Assembly (NCBI GenBank): GCA_019055375.1 | Contig: JAHQIW010007046.1 | Coordinates: 248,001-312,000 of the forward strand | Direction of reading: 5' to 3' | DNA length: 64,000 nt | Source: Parelaphostrongylus tenuis | Lineage: Eukaryota > Nematoda > Chromadorea > Rhabditida > Metastrongylidae | Shown here: one piece after another, positions 33,016 to 44,965 of the stretch | Layout of the letters: each line of letters starts with the position of its first letter | How positions within the stretch are numbered: the first letter of the stretch is position 1 | Notes under the pieces: generated by a model | Seen by the model: only the letters and a program-made list of their open reading frames with translations | The model's database searches: none | What the model was told of the DNA's origin: nothing | Made by a program: the position numbers and the translations under genes

Positions 33016-34860
33016 GGAATTTTTAACTTCAAACTAAAAAAAATAACAGGCAAAAATTTTTGCGAAGCTGAACTTGGAGTGCTGAAGTGGGCGAGGCCAT
33101 AGGGACGGGCGTAAATACATGTGTGCTAGACTCAACAGCCACACCTACATTTCATCAAAAATCCCTAAGTTCGGGACAGTTGAGTGCATGGAAATGGAAA
33201 TCCTGTAACGAAGCAGATGTAAGCAAAATAAGACAGGAAATATGATCTCAAACTCAGCATACACAACTAGGAAGTTGCTTATCAATCAGGCCTCCGTTGA
33301 CGTCCGCTAAACATCTCGCCATCATCTACGGTTATCGTGTGACCTTTTGTTGCTGCGTAAATCTTACAGTTGACGAATCGCTCTGTTCTAGCATAAGAGT
33401 TCTTTGAACATCACTTCGGTTGGGAACTGGTGAATGTATTAATGTTATAACAAAATATCATATGCAAGTAGCAATATTGAAAAGTAAGCATCAAATTCAC
33501 CAGAAAATATCGCGCTGATTTCCATGCAGATCAAAGGAAATTCTATTATATATAATCATTGGGATGATGCTCTCCAATGGGAATACAAATAACCTATTTT
33601 TGCTCCTAAACCCGTTTTACTATAGGAAATAAGATTATGTTTTCCGTTTGCGGTTTTTTCTAACTTTACCACAGCATGCTAAAATTTTGGGTACTTTCGT
33701 TAGTCTCACCTGTTTCAGCCCTTTGAGAATACGCTTCTTTTTCTCGCTTCAAGGCGTTAATGATTATTCGATAGCTTCAATCTCGATAATTTAAATGGTC
33801 GACCTTATTTTCAAAATGGCTTCCTTGCTACTCTGCTGCAATGATATTAAAACTTTTTTACTCTCAAGTGTTTTTCTCTGGGCGTGCTTTTCCTCCAGAC
33901 TTTGAATAATTATACGATGCATAAATCTGAGAGATTTCAATGGTACTTTTTTTTTTGGAAGGAGTCATGAAGTGCGCTGTAGAAGCCAATGGAAGAAATT
34001 GTAGATTTCGATAATTTAGTTATGCCCACCCTATTTTCACCTCTCGGTAAAAGCGCGCTTTTCGACTTCTTTCCAGAGCCTGATGATTATTAGATAGCTT
34101 ACATATCGAACGTTTTAAAGTTGTAATTTGTTCTTGGAATGGCTTTCAGTACGTTTACAACAATAAGCATGTGATCATGTTTCACGCCCAAGCATTTTTC
34201 GCTAATATACGCTCTTCCATTAGTTTTTCAGCATCATTGTTTAGCCTGTATTTATACGATACCGATGATAACTTTTTCAAGGACTTTTTTTTACTGCATT
34301 TAGGAGCTTGAGCAAATGAATTTTGGAAATAAGCGTTAAATTCAGAAAGCGCGTTGACCTCATGCCAATGTTGTGTAATTCCATTCCACACTGCGAAACA
34401 AATAATGAGTGCTGAGTACGAAACCCAAATTTCTTTTTGTTTTATACTGTATTGAGAAGCTGTTTTATACGCCAAAGGTACAATTACAATCTTTGAGTTT
34501 TATGCTAACGAATGGTCACTGGAAGTCAATGAAAAAAACATGCTTCAACGAAAATTGCCGGAATACGAATACGATATTGTTTTTGCTGTCACATATCAGT
34601 AAGAAGGCCACCTAGAAAATAAAAGTTGCCGTTGGATCTTGAGATAAGCTATCGAGTGACGATTGAAATTTCAACAAGAACGCAAAAAAATGCGCTTTCC
34701 CAAGTGAGACAGTATTCGATTGACTCATTTCAAAAACTCATAAATCGCTAGCATTCTGGTGATAACCCATTTATGCGGAGTTTTATGGATGAAATCGTGT
34801 TTATCCATTAATGTCTGTCCATGAGGATCACAGAATGTATATGTCATTAATGAAACAGTG
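33016..34860. other. Intergenic, degenerate tandem-like MITE units
   Basis: Between about 33600 and 34200 the phrase gattattcgatagcttcaat, aatggtcgaccttattttca and aaaatggcttcc recurs in altered form two or three times (also near 33905 and 34080). These are units of the GCGCTGTA family. No gene was recognised. Confidence 0.45.
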
Positions 34861-34864
34861 GTGT

Positions 34865-34985
34865 CAAAACGGTCGTCGATAGTGCAGCGGTTCAGCAAGA
34901 GCTCCCCGGATAGGGTGAAATGTGGGCTAGAATCCCACCTGACGCAAACGTTTTTGCGCATCACTCTTTATTATGGAGTATGCCA
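34865..34985 (+). repeat. SINE family C
   Basis: gatagtgcagcggttcagca, ggatagggtgaaatg, gggctagaatcccacctgac and acgtttttgcgcatcactct. Confidence 0.65.
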
Positions 34986-36160
34986 TTATTTTTGACTCAA
35001 AAGTGGGAAAGAATGATCTCCCTCATTTCCTGATCTGGGATTTTTATTTAGTCCTTTATAATTCAGTAAACACTAGAAAATCGTGGATGAACAGTACCGC
35101 GACCAATGCAGAGATGAGTTGAATGAGACAATAAAAGTAAAATCAGCTCTTCAAATTTGTTATTTCAATCACGTCTTCGTAGTTTCAGGAGTATCCATGC
35201 AGTAAATGCCGCATCTAAGGACTGCCATAGTCTTGCAAATCAGCGTATGGTCGTTTCGAAGAGGTGCACTTTCTATGTTATGATGTTTTTAATGCTTTAC
35301 TAGATCACTGCTTGGGTGTAATGTGGTTTATAATATCACTTTCGGTTCTCCGTTCAGAACAAGCAATTTGAAGGGACTCTTTTTGTTATACAGAGACTTT
35401 TCAATGGATTTTCCGCAATCGCTCGAAAGCTTAGAACTTAGAAATCAGAGACATACTTGTTTTTCTTTTCGAAAAGCTCTCTTGTAGCGCTCTAATATTA
35501 GAAATAAAATTGTGTTTCACATACGGTGTGCGCTTGTAATATTATCTCGTTTATATTGCCCTGAACAGAGCTCTTCTCTCAAACTGCTACTTACCATTAA
35601 GACGTTGACAATGTCTGAGCTGTTTCTAGCTCAGACCGTGCGCCGCGTGTGGGGCGGCACGGCGTGGAGGGAGTCTTTATTATCACGCCTTGCAATGGAA
35701 ATATGGTAATTCGTTTGATAACTTGAGGTACTGAGGGGATATTATCATGCTTAAATGATGAAATATAGCAGAAAAGGCTCCTGCAAAAAGTTTTATAGTT
35801 AAGAGAATGCTCATCTATTGAAAAATCAGCTGTTTTTAACGGGAATGGCATACTGTTGTGAAAGGGAATATGTTTTCACCTGTTATATGACTTCAAATCC
35901 TTCTTTTTCATCCATGTTTCTGTAGTTCGATAGTTTGAGAAATGCCAGTTTCTCCCACTGAGTTTGTTTTCATAATGACTTTTATATTACTTTCTGCTAG
36001 CAAAAAATCTAATGTTTTGCAATCGGAGTTCGTTTCAGTGAGTATCTGCCTTTTCTTTCGAGATTCAAAACTTTAGGAGGAAGCATCCCCATTGTTTCTG
36101 CCACAGATAGCTTTACCAATGTCTCTTCTATCATATTTTGCCAATTACTGGCGAGAATTC
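34986..36160. other. Intergenic, MITE debris
   Basis: Near 35480-35560, cttgtagcgctctaatatta with aaattgtgtttcacatacgg is a GCGCTGTA unit. At 35640-35670 there is a GC-rich gcgccgcgtgtggggcggca. Nothing codes recognisably. Confidence 0.4.
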
Positions 36161-36645
36161 CCTTTATGCCTGGTGATTACTTTTGAGCCACGCATGTCAA
36201 TGGTCTATCAAAGAGGGCTGACTTACAGAGCTCGATACACGTGTTTCGGTCTTGTGATCCTGTCAGTCGCGCAATTACCCTTTCTCGTCTTTTGCCAATC
36301 CTGTGTGGGTTCTCCAGCCCACACTAAGAGTTAGCGACGACGAACGTTTTACACTCTGTACCCAGTGAAATTATCACCGAACACAGAGTGTTGTACATTC
36401 GATTGTTTTTGGCTAGCATATTTAATATATCATATCTTTCGTTTCGAGTTTAAAACGTTCGTCGTCGCTAATTCTTAGCGTGGGGACTGGAGCACCCACA
36501 CAGAATTGGCAAAAGACGAGGAAAGGTATCTGCCGGACTGACGAGATTGCAAGATCGAAACACGTGTATTGGGCTCTATAAGTCGCCTCTTTGATAGACC
36601 GCTGACATGCGTAGGTCAAAAATAATCACCAGGCATTTTGAATTT
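36160..36645. mobile_element. Fold-back MITE with about 210 bp arms (CACGTG family)
   Basis: The left end tgcctggtgattacttttga, cacgcatgtcaatggtctat and ctcgatacacgtgtttcggt is mirrored by gatcgaaacacgtgtattgg, tttgatagaccgctgacatg and ataatcaccaggca. The second half of the arms pairs gacgacgaacgttttacact with taaaacgttcgtcgtcgcta. There is no transposase. Confidence 0.8.
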
Positions 36646-36739
36646 TGAGCTGTGGTGTTAATAAAACACTCAAAACGAAAGATAAAATTCCTTTTAGTCA
36701 TGATGAAAATCCCCATTTCATTGGAAAACTACCACAACG

Positions 36740-36792
36740 TCATTGTAGCGCGCCGCGCTCGCGCCGCGCGACAGCGCCGCGTGCTGCGCAGG
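36740..36792. repeat. GC-rich patch
   Basis: gtagcgcgccgcgctcgcgc and cgcgcgacagcgccgcgtgc, sharply above the AT-rich surroundings. It resembles the GC-rich interior of the piggyBac-type MITEs at 49.7 and 54.9 kb but lacks their ends. Confidence 0.4.
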
Positions 36793-37342
36793 ATTTCAAC
36801 GTCGTTGTCAACGCGTTAATTAGTGTGTATCTCGGAGAGTTCAAGAATGTAACTGCCTTTCAAAAAGGCTTTCTTACTGCGCCGTAGCGGAAGAATAAAA
36901 TTGTGAGTTATAAGCGTCACACGTTGTCGTGCGTTATCGCGCATATTTCTTGCAGGACAGAGCTACTTCCTCAGACTGCTGGCTATCATTCGCTAACGTA
37001 AATCACGTAGATTTCAAAAATATGTGGGAAAAATTTTAATCTCAAAATGGATGGCTCGGGCCGTTATTGTGACCTAATTTCTTTGCTTACTGAATCATTT
37101 TATGTTCTCTTTTAGTTAGAAGAGCTTATCACCATTTGCTCTACAGCTCACCGGGATGTTCGGCAAATGTGTTATCTCTGATCGGGGCGGACAATAGATT
37201 CTTGTTGGTTACTTATGCAGTTTTACCTTGACTTATTCTCTTCGATGAAACAACACTTCAATATTCACAAAAAGTTTTGCAGGTTCTTCCCTTGTCAACA
37301 TTGTTTTTGCTTTTCATTGAATTAAACGAATTCTGTTTGCAG

Positions 37343-38017
37343 ACGCTTACGAGAATCTCCGGCGTGCTCTGCGAAGAATCCTAGATGATTGGTCCCAGCG
37401 CAATTCCGAAAGTCCGAGGTAAATCCGCATGTGCCACTAGCTTAGTGTATGACCCATTTCTGAGACTAAATATAACATGGATTTCAATGTAAATTTGTTT
37501 TCAGTATCGGCGATTTCGTTAAAATGCTATGTTTATAGAAAACCCATATCAATAAGTGTAAGCGATACGTTTTACACTTCCAATTTTTAGACTGCTCAAG
37601 AGGAGACCGCTCAGATGTAGGACTTCTCTTCAATGTGTGAAAAAATTCTGTGGACGCTATCTAAGTAAGGACTTTTTTATCGAATAGCCTCTACATTTTG
37701 GCTTATTAATATGTAAATGCTGCTTGTCGTTCTCTTTGCAAGCCTATTAGGAACCCTACTCACATAATTCAGGCCATTCTATGTTCTCATTTCATTTCTT
37801 GGAAAATCTAGAGTGCCTTGACGATTTTGTCTATTCCGTCGGCTTTCTTCACTTGTTGCAAGGCGAAGGCGAACAGAGAGAATGCAACGGGCAAGGACAG
37901 GAAAATCGCCAAAGAACAAGCGGAGGGGCAGCAGCAGAATATGGACAAGCAAGTGGTCCAAGTGATTGTGAGCGATTAAAACCGAAAATGAACCAGAATA
38001 AGTGCTTTCGCTCTTAG
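37343..38017 (+). CDS. Candidate small gene or gene end, unrecognised
   Basis: An exon-like block at 37343-37418 follows ctgtttgcag and ends at AG/gtaaat. Its only open frame reads AYENLRRALRRILDDWSQRN, then SESP. A second block at 37591-37664 (LLKRRPLRCRTSLQCVKKFC) follows caatttttag, keeps the phase and ends at gtaagg. A third, starting at about 37863 after gttgcaag, is open in more than one frame (to a stop near 37980 or 38017) and is strongly charged. The splice signals look nematode-like. No domain is recognised, and the choice of the last frame is uncertain. Confidence 0.3.
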
Positions 38018-38129
38018 TCAACACTGCAGACTTCTGGAAGCTATAATAATAACTCGGATGTACTTAAAATGAATTCATACAAGCGCGAAGAGCTATTGTT
38101 ACTTGCGGACAGAATCAGAAAGGTGTTGG

Positions 38130-38400
38130 CGTTGATCCATCAGTCATCAGTGAGGGATGCGCCATATATTTGACTTCAGCAGTTGTCGCTAGAGCTGATC
38201 AAATCGCGATATTCAACTGATATGTCCATGCCTATGACTTGGCTTACTTACGATCAACTCGATGATGGCTGTTATCCTCGCGAAGACAAGACTCGGAGCA
38301 GTTTACCGAGTACGGTGAGATGGATTGCTCGGTAACTCCGTGGCGGCTTATCGAGCCATACTATGAGTGCACTGCAGTGGACCTCAAGCCACAAGCTTTA
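38130..38400 (-). repeat. SINE family A, strongly decayed
   Basis: gtgttggcgttgatccatca, gagggatgcgcca, ggctgttatcctcgcgaaga and gagatggattgctcggta can be aligned with the minus-strand family A consensus. Much of the rest is diverged. Confidence 0.45.
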
Positions 38401-39300
38401 TGCGTACTTTGTTTGCGAATATAGTGCTAGTGAAAAAGTTTATTTGAATACGCCCGAAGTAGTATCTAAGGCAACTAAGTATTGACCGAGGTAGTGTCTG
38501 AGACAACTAAATGGCAATTATCCTCATCAAAGGAGCACAGCTCAAAATGAGAACCTCATCATACAAATCATACAGGTGCCGTCGGATATCGTACTTTAGT
38601 ACATTGTTACAGGCAAGCGAGAGATGCCCCAATTGCACCTAGTCATCTAGCCGGGTAGTCCGCCCACTTTGAGACGAAACCAAGAACATTCAGTCATCTT
38701 ACGTTCATAGAGTTATTATCGCTTATCCTTTGTCTCACAAATTAGCACTATTTATTTGACAGCTTTGACATTTGCTCACGTATAACTTTCTTGCTTTCGC
38801 AATATTCTTTTCAAGACGCCCTTTTATGACGCCGTAGCATCCAGAATTACATTTTGTTTCACACTCACCTTGCGCCTTCATTTTTACTACGAGTATAAAT
38901 CGCTGGAATGACGAAAAGCATATCAGCGCGTAGAGAATTTACGGTAGTATCGGAATGATGGGTTTTATATGAAGTTTTCGTCAATGCGGTGGAAAAATTC
39001 AAAATAAAATAATATTAGTCTAAATTCTTTCTGTTTTGACTGCATGAGTCATTACTCAGTCTGTTTCAAACGGATCCGGGATACAATAGTAATATCTGAT
39101 TACTGGCATCGAGATCTATTTAAAAATGCTCTCATCTTGGCTGAAAGGCTTGAAAGCGCACAGAAAATTGCGACCGCTTTCAAAGTCTCCAATTCGTGTT
39201 TAAGAGAAAGCCCTAGAGATCCAAGCGCAGCTGAGACCTACGAGGTAGCCTATATACACACTTTCGGTTACTAATTTAGACATTTTCTCGAAATGTCTCT
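38401..39300. other. Intergenic, no gene seen
   Basis: It contains one GCGCTGTA unit at about 38820-38880 (tatgacgccgtagcatccag and tttgtttcacactcacc). It is otherwise unassigned. Confidence 0.35.
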
Positions 39301-39309
39301 CAGCGTGAC

Positions 39310-39475
39310 TGGGTTCAATGTCGATACCGACTACCCGGAAAAGACCGTTGACGGCTAGCGGCTGACAGATAGATGCGTTGCAGTGTGGAAAGAGCCACCA
39401 GATAGAGTAAGGTTCGGATACGAGTCGCGCTGACGCGAAAGTAATGCACATCGCTCTACATTCTTGGGTACATCT
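39310..39475 (+). repeat. SINE family C, diverged long form
   Basis: ttcaatgtcgataccgacta and gaccgttgacggc match the 5' block of the 11895 copy. The tRNA-like part is decayed (aaggttcggatacgagtcgc), and the tail is acgcgaaagtaatgcacatc. Confidence 0.55.
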
Positions 39476-39642
39476 ATAAATCGCACCAATAGATTTATTG
39501 AAAAAATTTCATTTGGTCCTAATTGCTTCCAATTCTGATTTTATAGCACCATCACCATCACCAGAGACAATTTGTCAATAAGGTCGTGTTATTGGGCCGC
39601 TTATTGCGATGTTATGATGTTTCGATAAACCCAGTGATGTAG

Positions 39643-39843
39643 ATTGGTGTGCAAAACGTTTGCATCAGCCGGGATTCGAACCCAGATCTTACTCTTTCCG
39701 GGAGCATATGCTAAACCGTTGCACCACCCGTTGACGCATCAGCGTCGGTGGTGTAACGGTTTGGCACATGCTCACGGAAAGAGTAAGATCTGGGTTCGAG
39801 TCCCGGCTGATGCTAACGTTTTTGCACGCCACTCTGCACCATT
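39643..39843. repeat. Inverted pair of SINE family C heads (about 200 bp palindrome)
   Basis: The minus copy at 39643-39738 (cagccgggattcgaacccag, gagcatatgctaaaccgttg) and the plus copy at 39736-39843 (ggtggtgtaacggtttggca, gatctgggttcgagtcccgg) meet head to head at gttgacgcatcagcgtcgg. Each half has an A-box-like and a consensus B-box (GGTTCGAGTCC). tRNA folding beyond the T arm is poor, so these are SINE heads rather than tRNA genes. Confidence 0.8.
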
Positions 39844-40875
39844 GTCAATAAGGTAATCTGTCACCACCCCACCTACTACTTCCATCTGTTCAGAAATATA
39901 AGATATTGAAAGTGTCATGATTTCATGATTCGCAAACTGCTATTGTCAGAGAAGAAAAGGTTGAATTAGAAGCTCTCATTGCTGCTTCGAATTGACCAAT
40001 TTTTATGGCTATGAGGTGAATACGAATTTTGAGTGAGAAAAAGTTTTCAATGTGTCTCACTTCAAAGCTTCTCAAATCAGTTTTCAATTTTTTGAAGTTT
40101 TCACTTAATCTTCGTGCTTGCGTAGCGGCTTTCTAAGCATGATGTTCGGAGTGTAAAGTCTTCATAAAGTGATGAACTTTGAAAAGCTCCGAACTACAAT
40201 GGTAAACTGAAAAAACATAGGGAGCTCTTAGTCTTTTATTTGCATGACCTAATCACAAGTGCAACGAGGACACCTGCACTTCCCCCACTTACTTGGGTTT
40301 TTTTCGTATTAGTCTACACAGGTCTTCGGATTTGGAACTTGCGTTCGCAAGCTGCTTGAAGGTGTTGTTCTGCTTTATGAATTTCTTTGTGTGCTGGTCG
40401 AATAGGTAACGGGTTAGGTATGCGATAATGTTCCTAGGTTTGCACGACAGACAGTGTTCAACTATTTGGACCAGAGAGAGTTCTTTTCAATTGGGCTGGT
40501 ACCAATTTGCTGACCCTGAAGCGATAGAGGGCGCATTTAACTTGATGCGCGTTCCCATCGGAGCGTCACGCCTTTTCATGGATATCATTTTCGCCGTGCC
40601 TCCTTTATTCCGATTACTCGAATACAGTGAAACAAGTTCAAATTCTGCTACAGTATAGATTCACTGGAGAAAATGCTCATGGAATTATAAGGATTAGTTT
40701 GATGGCAATTTATGAATGGCATATAGTGTGCATTTTGAGTGTAGGACCTATGTGACTAATTTTTTTTTTGAAAATATTAGTTCTTGCATTTTCCGAAGAG
40801 TATTCAAGATTTTGAATATTCTAATATTTCTCTGAGTTGATATAACGTGTGATAAAATACTGGTGAAGGTGATTA
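39844..40875. other. Intergenic, no gene seen
   Basis: AT-rich. Imperfect mirrored words aaagcttctcaaatcagttt and gaaaagctccgaact occur near 40060 and 40180. The open frame at 40428-40658 has no recognised content. Confidence 0.35.
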
Positions 40876-40877
40876 TA

Positions 40878-41992
40878 TTAGGTTGAGGAGAAAGCCTCTT
40901 AACATCCGTTGGAAATTAAAGTTTGTACATGAATTCTGTTTAAAACAACAGTAATTATTCCTTAAAATAGGGCTATCATCATTCACAATCTTTTGCTAAC
41001 GATCTGTAAGCCTCCTCATCTGCTTGAAATGTCATTCCTTGGACATCGAATCGAAAAACCTTTCACATGCCTTTTCAACTTCATCAAATGTGTATCTTCT
41101 TCTGTTTAGCCGCTCCGAGGTGTTATTGATATTATTTATTGAATATCAGCGAAGCATACAGTTAATAATGCAGCATGAATATTACAACAGTCGTGGTAGC
41201 TTACGTTTCGGCAAGGTTCGCTATCTCCAGAGCCTGGAAAGGTGAATTTGATTTGCAAATTATCAAATCAAAGGCCTTAATAACCCTAGCAGGAAACGTA
41301 AGAGATGAATTTTTGGGTCGCATAAGAAAACTTCATTCCAAAAACACTCACTCGCATAAATTTTTCAGGTTTTTCAATTGATCATTGAAGGCCTCACACT
41401 TGGAATCTGTGCTAAAGTGAGACTGTGTCTGGCTCAGGTCGGGAATATTAGCCTGAGGTATGGTGCTAGGTCACGCGTTATTACCAGGCATTCCTCTTTG
41501 CGGTTCATTCTTGGGCCTTTGCTATGTATTCAGGAGGCTTCCAAAGTTTTACGCGTAGATATTTATTCAAACTATGCCAAGGTTAACAGATAGTCGGTCC
41601 TGGGATTCATCAAATGTCTCGAATCAGCGTCCACGTAGGAAATGTTCACTTGACCGGAAACGTGACCATAGTCGGACGGCGCAGCATCTGGACTGTAGGC
41701 TAGATGCGGCGAGACCTCGTCTCCCTCCAGTTCATCAAACTTGTCCTTAGCCTTCTTGCCATGTGAGGTTCAGTACTATCTTATTGAAACAGAGCCCACT
41801 TTCGGCGAATCAATGCCGAGTTTTTCTGCAAAGCACCGTAGACTTGGGCCAACTGTCCAGTCTGTGGATATTTTTCATGAAATTATTCCTGAGATATTTC
41901 CATGAATTTACAAAAATTGATATTGTATGGACTAAACATGAAATTTGAAATTTTCACGGGTGTTAAGAAACTTTCTCCTCAACTCGTATATA
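40878..41992 (-). mobile_element. Mariner element with both inverted ends, interrupted by another insertion
   Basis: The left end ttaggttgaggagaaagcct, cttaacatccg pairs with the right end cgggtgttaagaaactttct, cctcaactcg. Both are flanked by TA. On the minus strand, transposase fragments are KKAKDKFDELEGDEVSPHLA with YSPDAAPSDYG (third Asp, about 41740-41650) and RRYTFDEVEKACERFFDSMS then MRRLTDRWQKIVNDD-like text (about 41110-41000). About 530 bp of unrelated sequence separates them. The N-terminal part is missing. Confidence 0.8.
41115..41645 (-). mobile_element. Penelope-derived fragment nested in the mariner copy
   Basis: It lies between the two mariner transposase pieces. It contains a hammerhead-like motif on the minus strand (41236-41196: CTGGAGA, AGCGAACCTTGCC, GAA, ACGT, A, AGCT) and the block actatgccaaggttaacaga plus tagtcggtcctggga. 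That block recurs beside the motif at 43.6 kb, so the two are copies of one family. The exact ends were not determined. Confidence 0.55.
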
Positions 41993-42024
41993 GGGGATTT
42001 CTAGTATGACATTTACCACTTAAC

Positions 42025-42225
42025 TGATCTGTCTTCACAGTATTCTTTTTCCACTTCGCAAATCCTAGTACTTCTAGCATTTGATTCGTTTTCCTGTCTT
42101 CTTCTTGAATGTTGTAGAATGGTGGTTGAGCGCGTTTCTTCACAATCTCGAGGATAACCTGGCTGTGGTGCCTTACGCGCTGCAACGAGCATCACAATCA
42201 CTCGGCCAAGGCGCCCCATTGTTAG
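42025..42225 (-). repeat. SINE family B
   Basis: Minus orientation: gtacttctagcatttgattc, ttcttgaatgttgtagaatg, ctcgaggataacctggctgt and acgagcatcacaatcactcg ending ccaaggcgcccc. Confidence 0.75.
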
Positions 42226-43190
42226 TATGGCATTACTACAACTTTGTTACTGACCGATTTGATTCCTTCCAAAATTCATCTTCTAAAAACATAGTCAACT
42301 TGACTGACCCTGTAGTGTCCCTTTCTTGGAGGCAAAGCACGGCAGTTGTCCATATGTTCATTTTCAAATTCAGGTTTTCACTTCGAATTTGGGTACCCCT
42401 CGGCAGGAATATCGAACGGTTTCCTTATGTTGCCTAATTCCATAACATTTAACCGGACAGGAATGTTTAGATTTTCAACATTTTTCTCTTTATTCGTATT
42501 TACAATCATACTTGCATATTATGACTATTCCAGGACGAGAATCGATTCAACTGAGTTTGAGAAAATCGACTTCGGGTCCCACTACACTAGTAGCCGCATT
42601 ACAAAACTTTGGAGTGTCAGAAAGATGACTTTTTATCATATGATTAACAAATTATCGTTAGGAACTTCTACTACTATTGAAGTCATATAGGAATACAAGC
42701 GAACGCGGCCTGCCCAGAGTGAAACGCACCTAACGACTCATTTTGGCAAGGAAGTCAAGAGCAAGAAGAAAGATGGATGCACGACGTGACAGGGCTATCC
42801 GATTTTCTCACTTCATCTCGGAAGAGTACTAGTTGAGCGATGGATTGGCTCCATTGGATGTTATCCCATAAAAATTTGATTGCCTTTCTAACACACAGCT
42901 GGAACTGAATGAAGTGAAAAAGCAAAAAGTGAACATTGGAACTTTTTAGATTAATTTGTGGTATTTGTGTCGGCATGATGATCAAGCGTGATATCATAGC
43001 TCAAATTCAAGACGACATATTTTCTTTTCCATGCTTTGAGCCGATTTTGTATTCTTTCTACTGTATTGATATAATGTAATGATTTTTACTCTGTTTACAG
43101 ACTTTCAGTGCAGAGTTCTAGAAGCCTTTTTTCCCATTGACTGTTTTTGAAACCTCGCAATAAATATTCAATATAATTTTCAAGGATGTT
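42226..43190. other. Intergenic, no gene seen
   Basis: The open frames at 42081-42437 and 42346-42690 (+) are long but show no conserved content, and the first overlaps a SINE. I do not call them genes. Confidence 0.35.
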
Positions 43191-43192
43191 TG

Positions 43193-43660
43193 AGGCCTTA
43201 CATGAAGAGGTTGGTATGCCAGAGCCACACACGCGTCTTTCCTTTTTGTTAGCTTTTTTCCACGATTGCCGATTTTTGAAGTGTATGTTAAACGTACAGG
43301 CTACATAATCGATGCCATAGAGCGGCGGACAGTTTTCATCGGTGTGGTTGCCCTTGTAACATTTTGCTATTTATTCAGCAGTTTCAAGACGAGGTGCTTA
43401 CGTCTTTTGATGAGATTATGGAGGCTTTTGACTGAATGATTTGCGAATCAATTTGACCTTTCCAGGCTTTGAAGATGGCGAACCTTGCCGAAACGTAAGC
43501 CACCACGATTGTTGTACTATTCAAGATGTATTTATGCTTCATTGTATTGTAGTGCATTACTAGTATTCATTCGAACACTATATTTGACACCGCGGAACTA
43601 CTGAACAGAAATACTACTGATATATTCCTACTATGCCGAGGTTAAGTGATAGTCGGTCTT
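43193..43660 (+). mobile_element. Penelope-derived noncoding fragment with hammerhead-like motif
   Basis: It contains the motif at 43465-43501 and the shared block actatgccgaggttaagtga with tagtcggtcttgggaa (compare 41575-41610). A minus-strand aggttggtatgcc at 43206 resembles the Penelope terminal block. No coding part was recognised. Confidence 0.5.
43465..43501 (+). ncRNA. Hammerhead-like motif, best-paired stem I
   Basis: GGCT (43465-43468) pairs perfectly with AGCC (43498-43501). Core TTGAAGA (first base C to T), stem-loop TGGCGAACCTTGCC (GGC pairs GCC), GAA, ACGT and A at the cleavage position. The T at the first core position probably reduces activity. Confidence 0.5.
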
Positions 43661-44570
43661 GGGAATTTTGCTATCTATCAAACACTACCAGTACGGTCCA
43701 TCGCACAAACGCACTGATGTCAACATCTGAAACGTTTTGAAACTAATGTCGAGTCTATTTCTCCATATTCTATGCCTGCCTATCCATGCGATAATTTGAC
43801 TGCAATTAAAACAGGGGTGGATTTCCAGTTGATTACCGAGCAATGAAATTGTTTGATAAGGTTTATTTTGTACTTTTGAGTGATTGCTCAACAGAGCCTT
43901 CCTCGACTTTGCTCGTCAGAGAATTTAGTAGGATAACCTATCAAACGGTCAGAGAGAATAGATGGAGAAAATCTGCACTAAAATAAACCGTCACAAACAA
44001 GTTGGTCGTTCAAGGAATACCGGCCACTCGACGCCTCACTGCAAATGGCAGTTATAGATGACACGGCTTTGAGAAAGCTCTAAGAGACAGTATTAAGGAA
44101 GGTTATAGTAAATTTTTACCATACAGATAACCTTCGTTAGTTATTCTCATTCATAAATAATGTTTAAATATCAGTTTTATAAATAATAATTACATCACAA
44201 AACTAAATTTCCCTTTACAGTATGTTATCCTTGGGACGCAAAACTTTACCTGCGGTTTGTCAACTGATTAGAGGTTTTGAAGAAGCTTCGTCAAAGTAGG
44301 AACAAATTACAGTGTACTATCAGTCTTATCACTTGTCGAAAAAGGATCTCTGCGTTACTTTGGTGCTTCTAAAACACTAGCAATGTTCCATAATCATTTC
44401 ATGCCAGCTGTAGCCATTTTCTCCAAATTCCACTTTACTGATAAAATGATAAGGCTTGCATCGTTCAGTGATGAGTAGTTCCCTACATCACACACACTAT
44501 AACATGAAAGAAGATTGATTAGTTTTCGATACGTGATAAAAGTACGTATCTGAGATAATGACAGATTCGC
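43661..44570. other. Intergenic, no gene seen
   Basis: AT-rich filler. Nothing was recognised on either strand. Confidence 0.35.
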
Positions 44571-44574
44571 GAAT

Positions 44575-44965
44575 AATAACACGACGTGTTTCGGCCTTGC
44601 AGCCTCGTCAGTGTTACAGTGCCTTTCGTCTGATCCAATCCATCATTAGGGAGACCCTCTTTATGAAGAGAAGTCGTCGACGAACATTCTACACGCGTCG
44701 ATAAGTGAAAAAAAGCACCGAACGGGCTGTTTTGTACACTCGATTGCTCTTGGCTAGTGTGGTCAAATATGTCATACCTTTCGTTTCGAGTGTTACTTTA
44801 TATCACGCCCAAATTTCAATTTGCTTGATAGTTATTTCACAGGCATTGGCTTAGACAAAAGGCATTGCTCAGGTGACGAGGCTGCAAGGCTGAAACACGT
44901 GTATTACACTATATAAGTGCCTATAACATGCATGGCTCAAAAATAACTATCAGGCATATTGAAAT
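44575..44965. mobile_element. Fold-back element (CACGTG family)
   Basis: The left arm acacgacgtgtttcggcctt with gcagcctcgtcagtgttaca is mirrored by gtgacgaggctgcaaggctg and aaacacgtgtattacac. Flanking words atcaggcatattgaaatttc are shared with the 53458 and 36160 elements. Confidence 0.7.

Noticed and set aside
39736..39843. tRNA gene
   Set aside because: The B-box is perfect, but no acceptor stem or anticodon arm folds properly, and the same unit recurs as a SINE head elsewhere.
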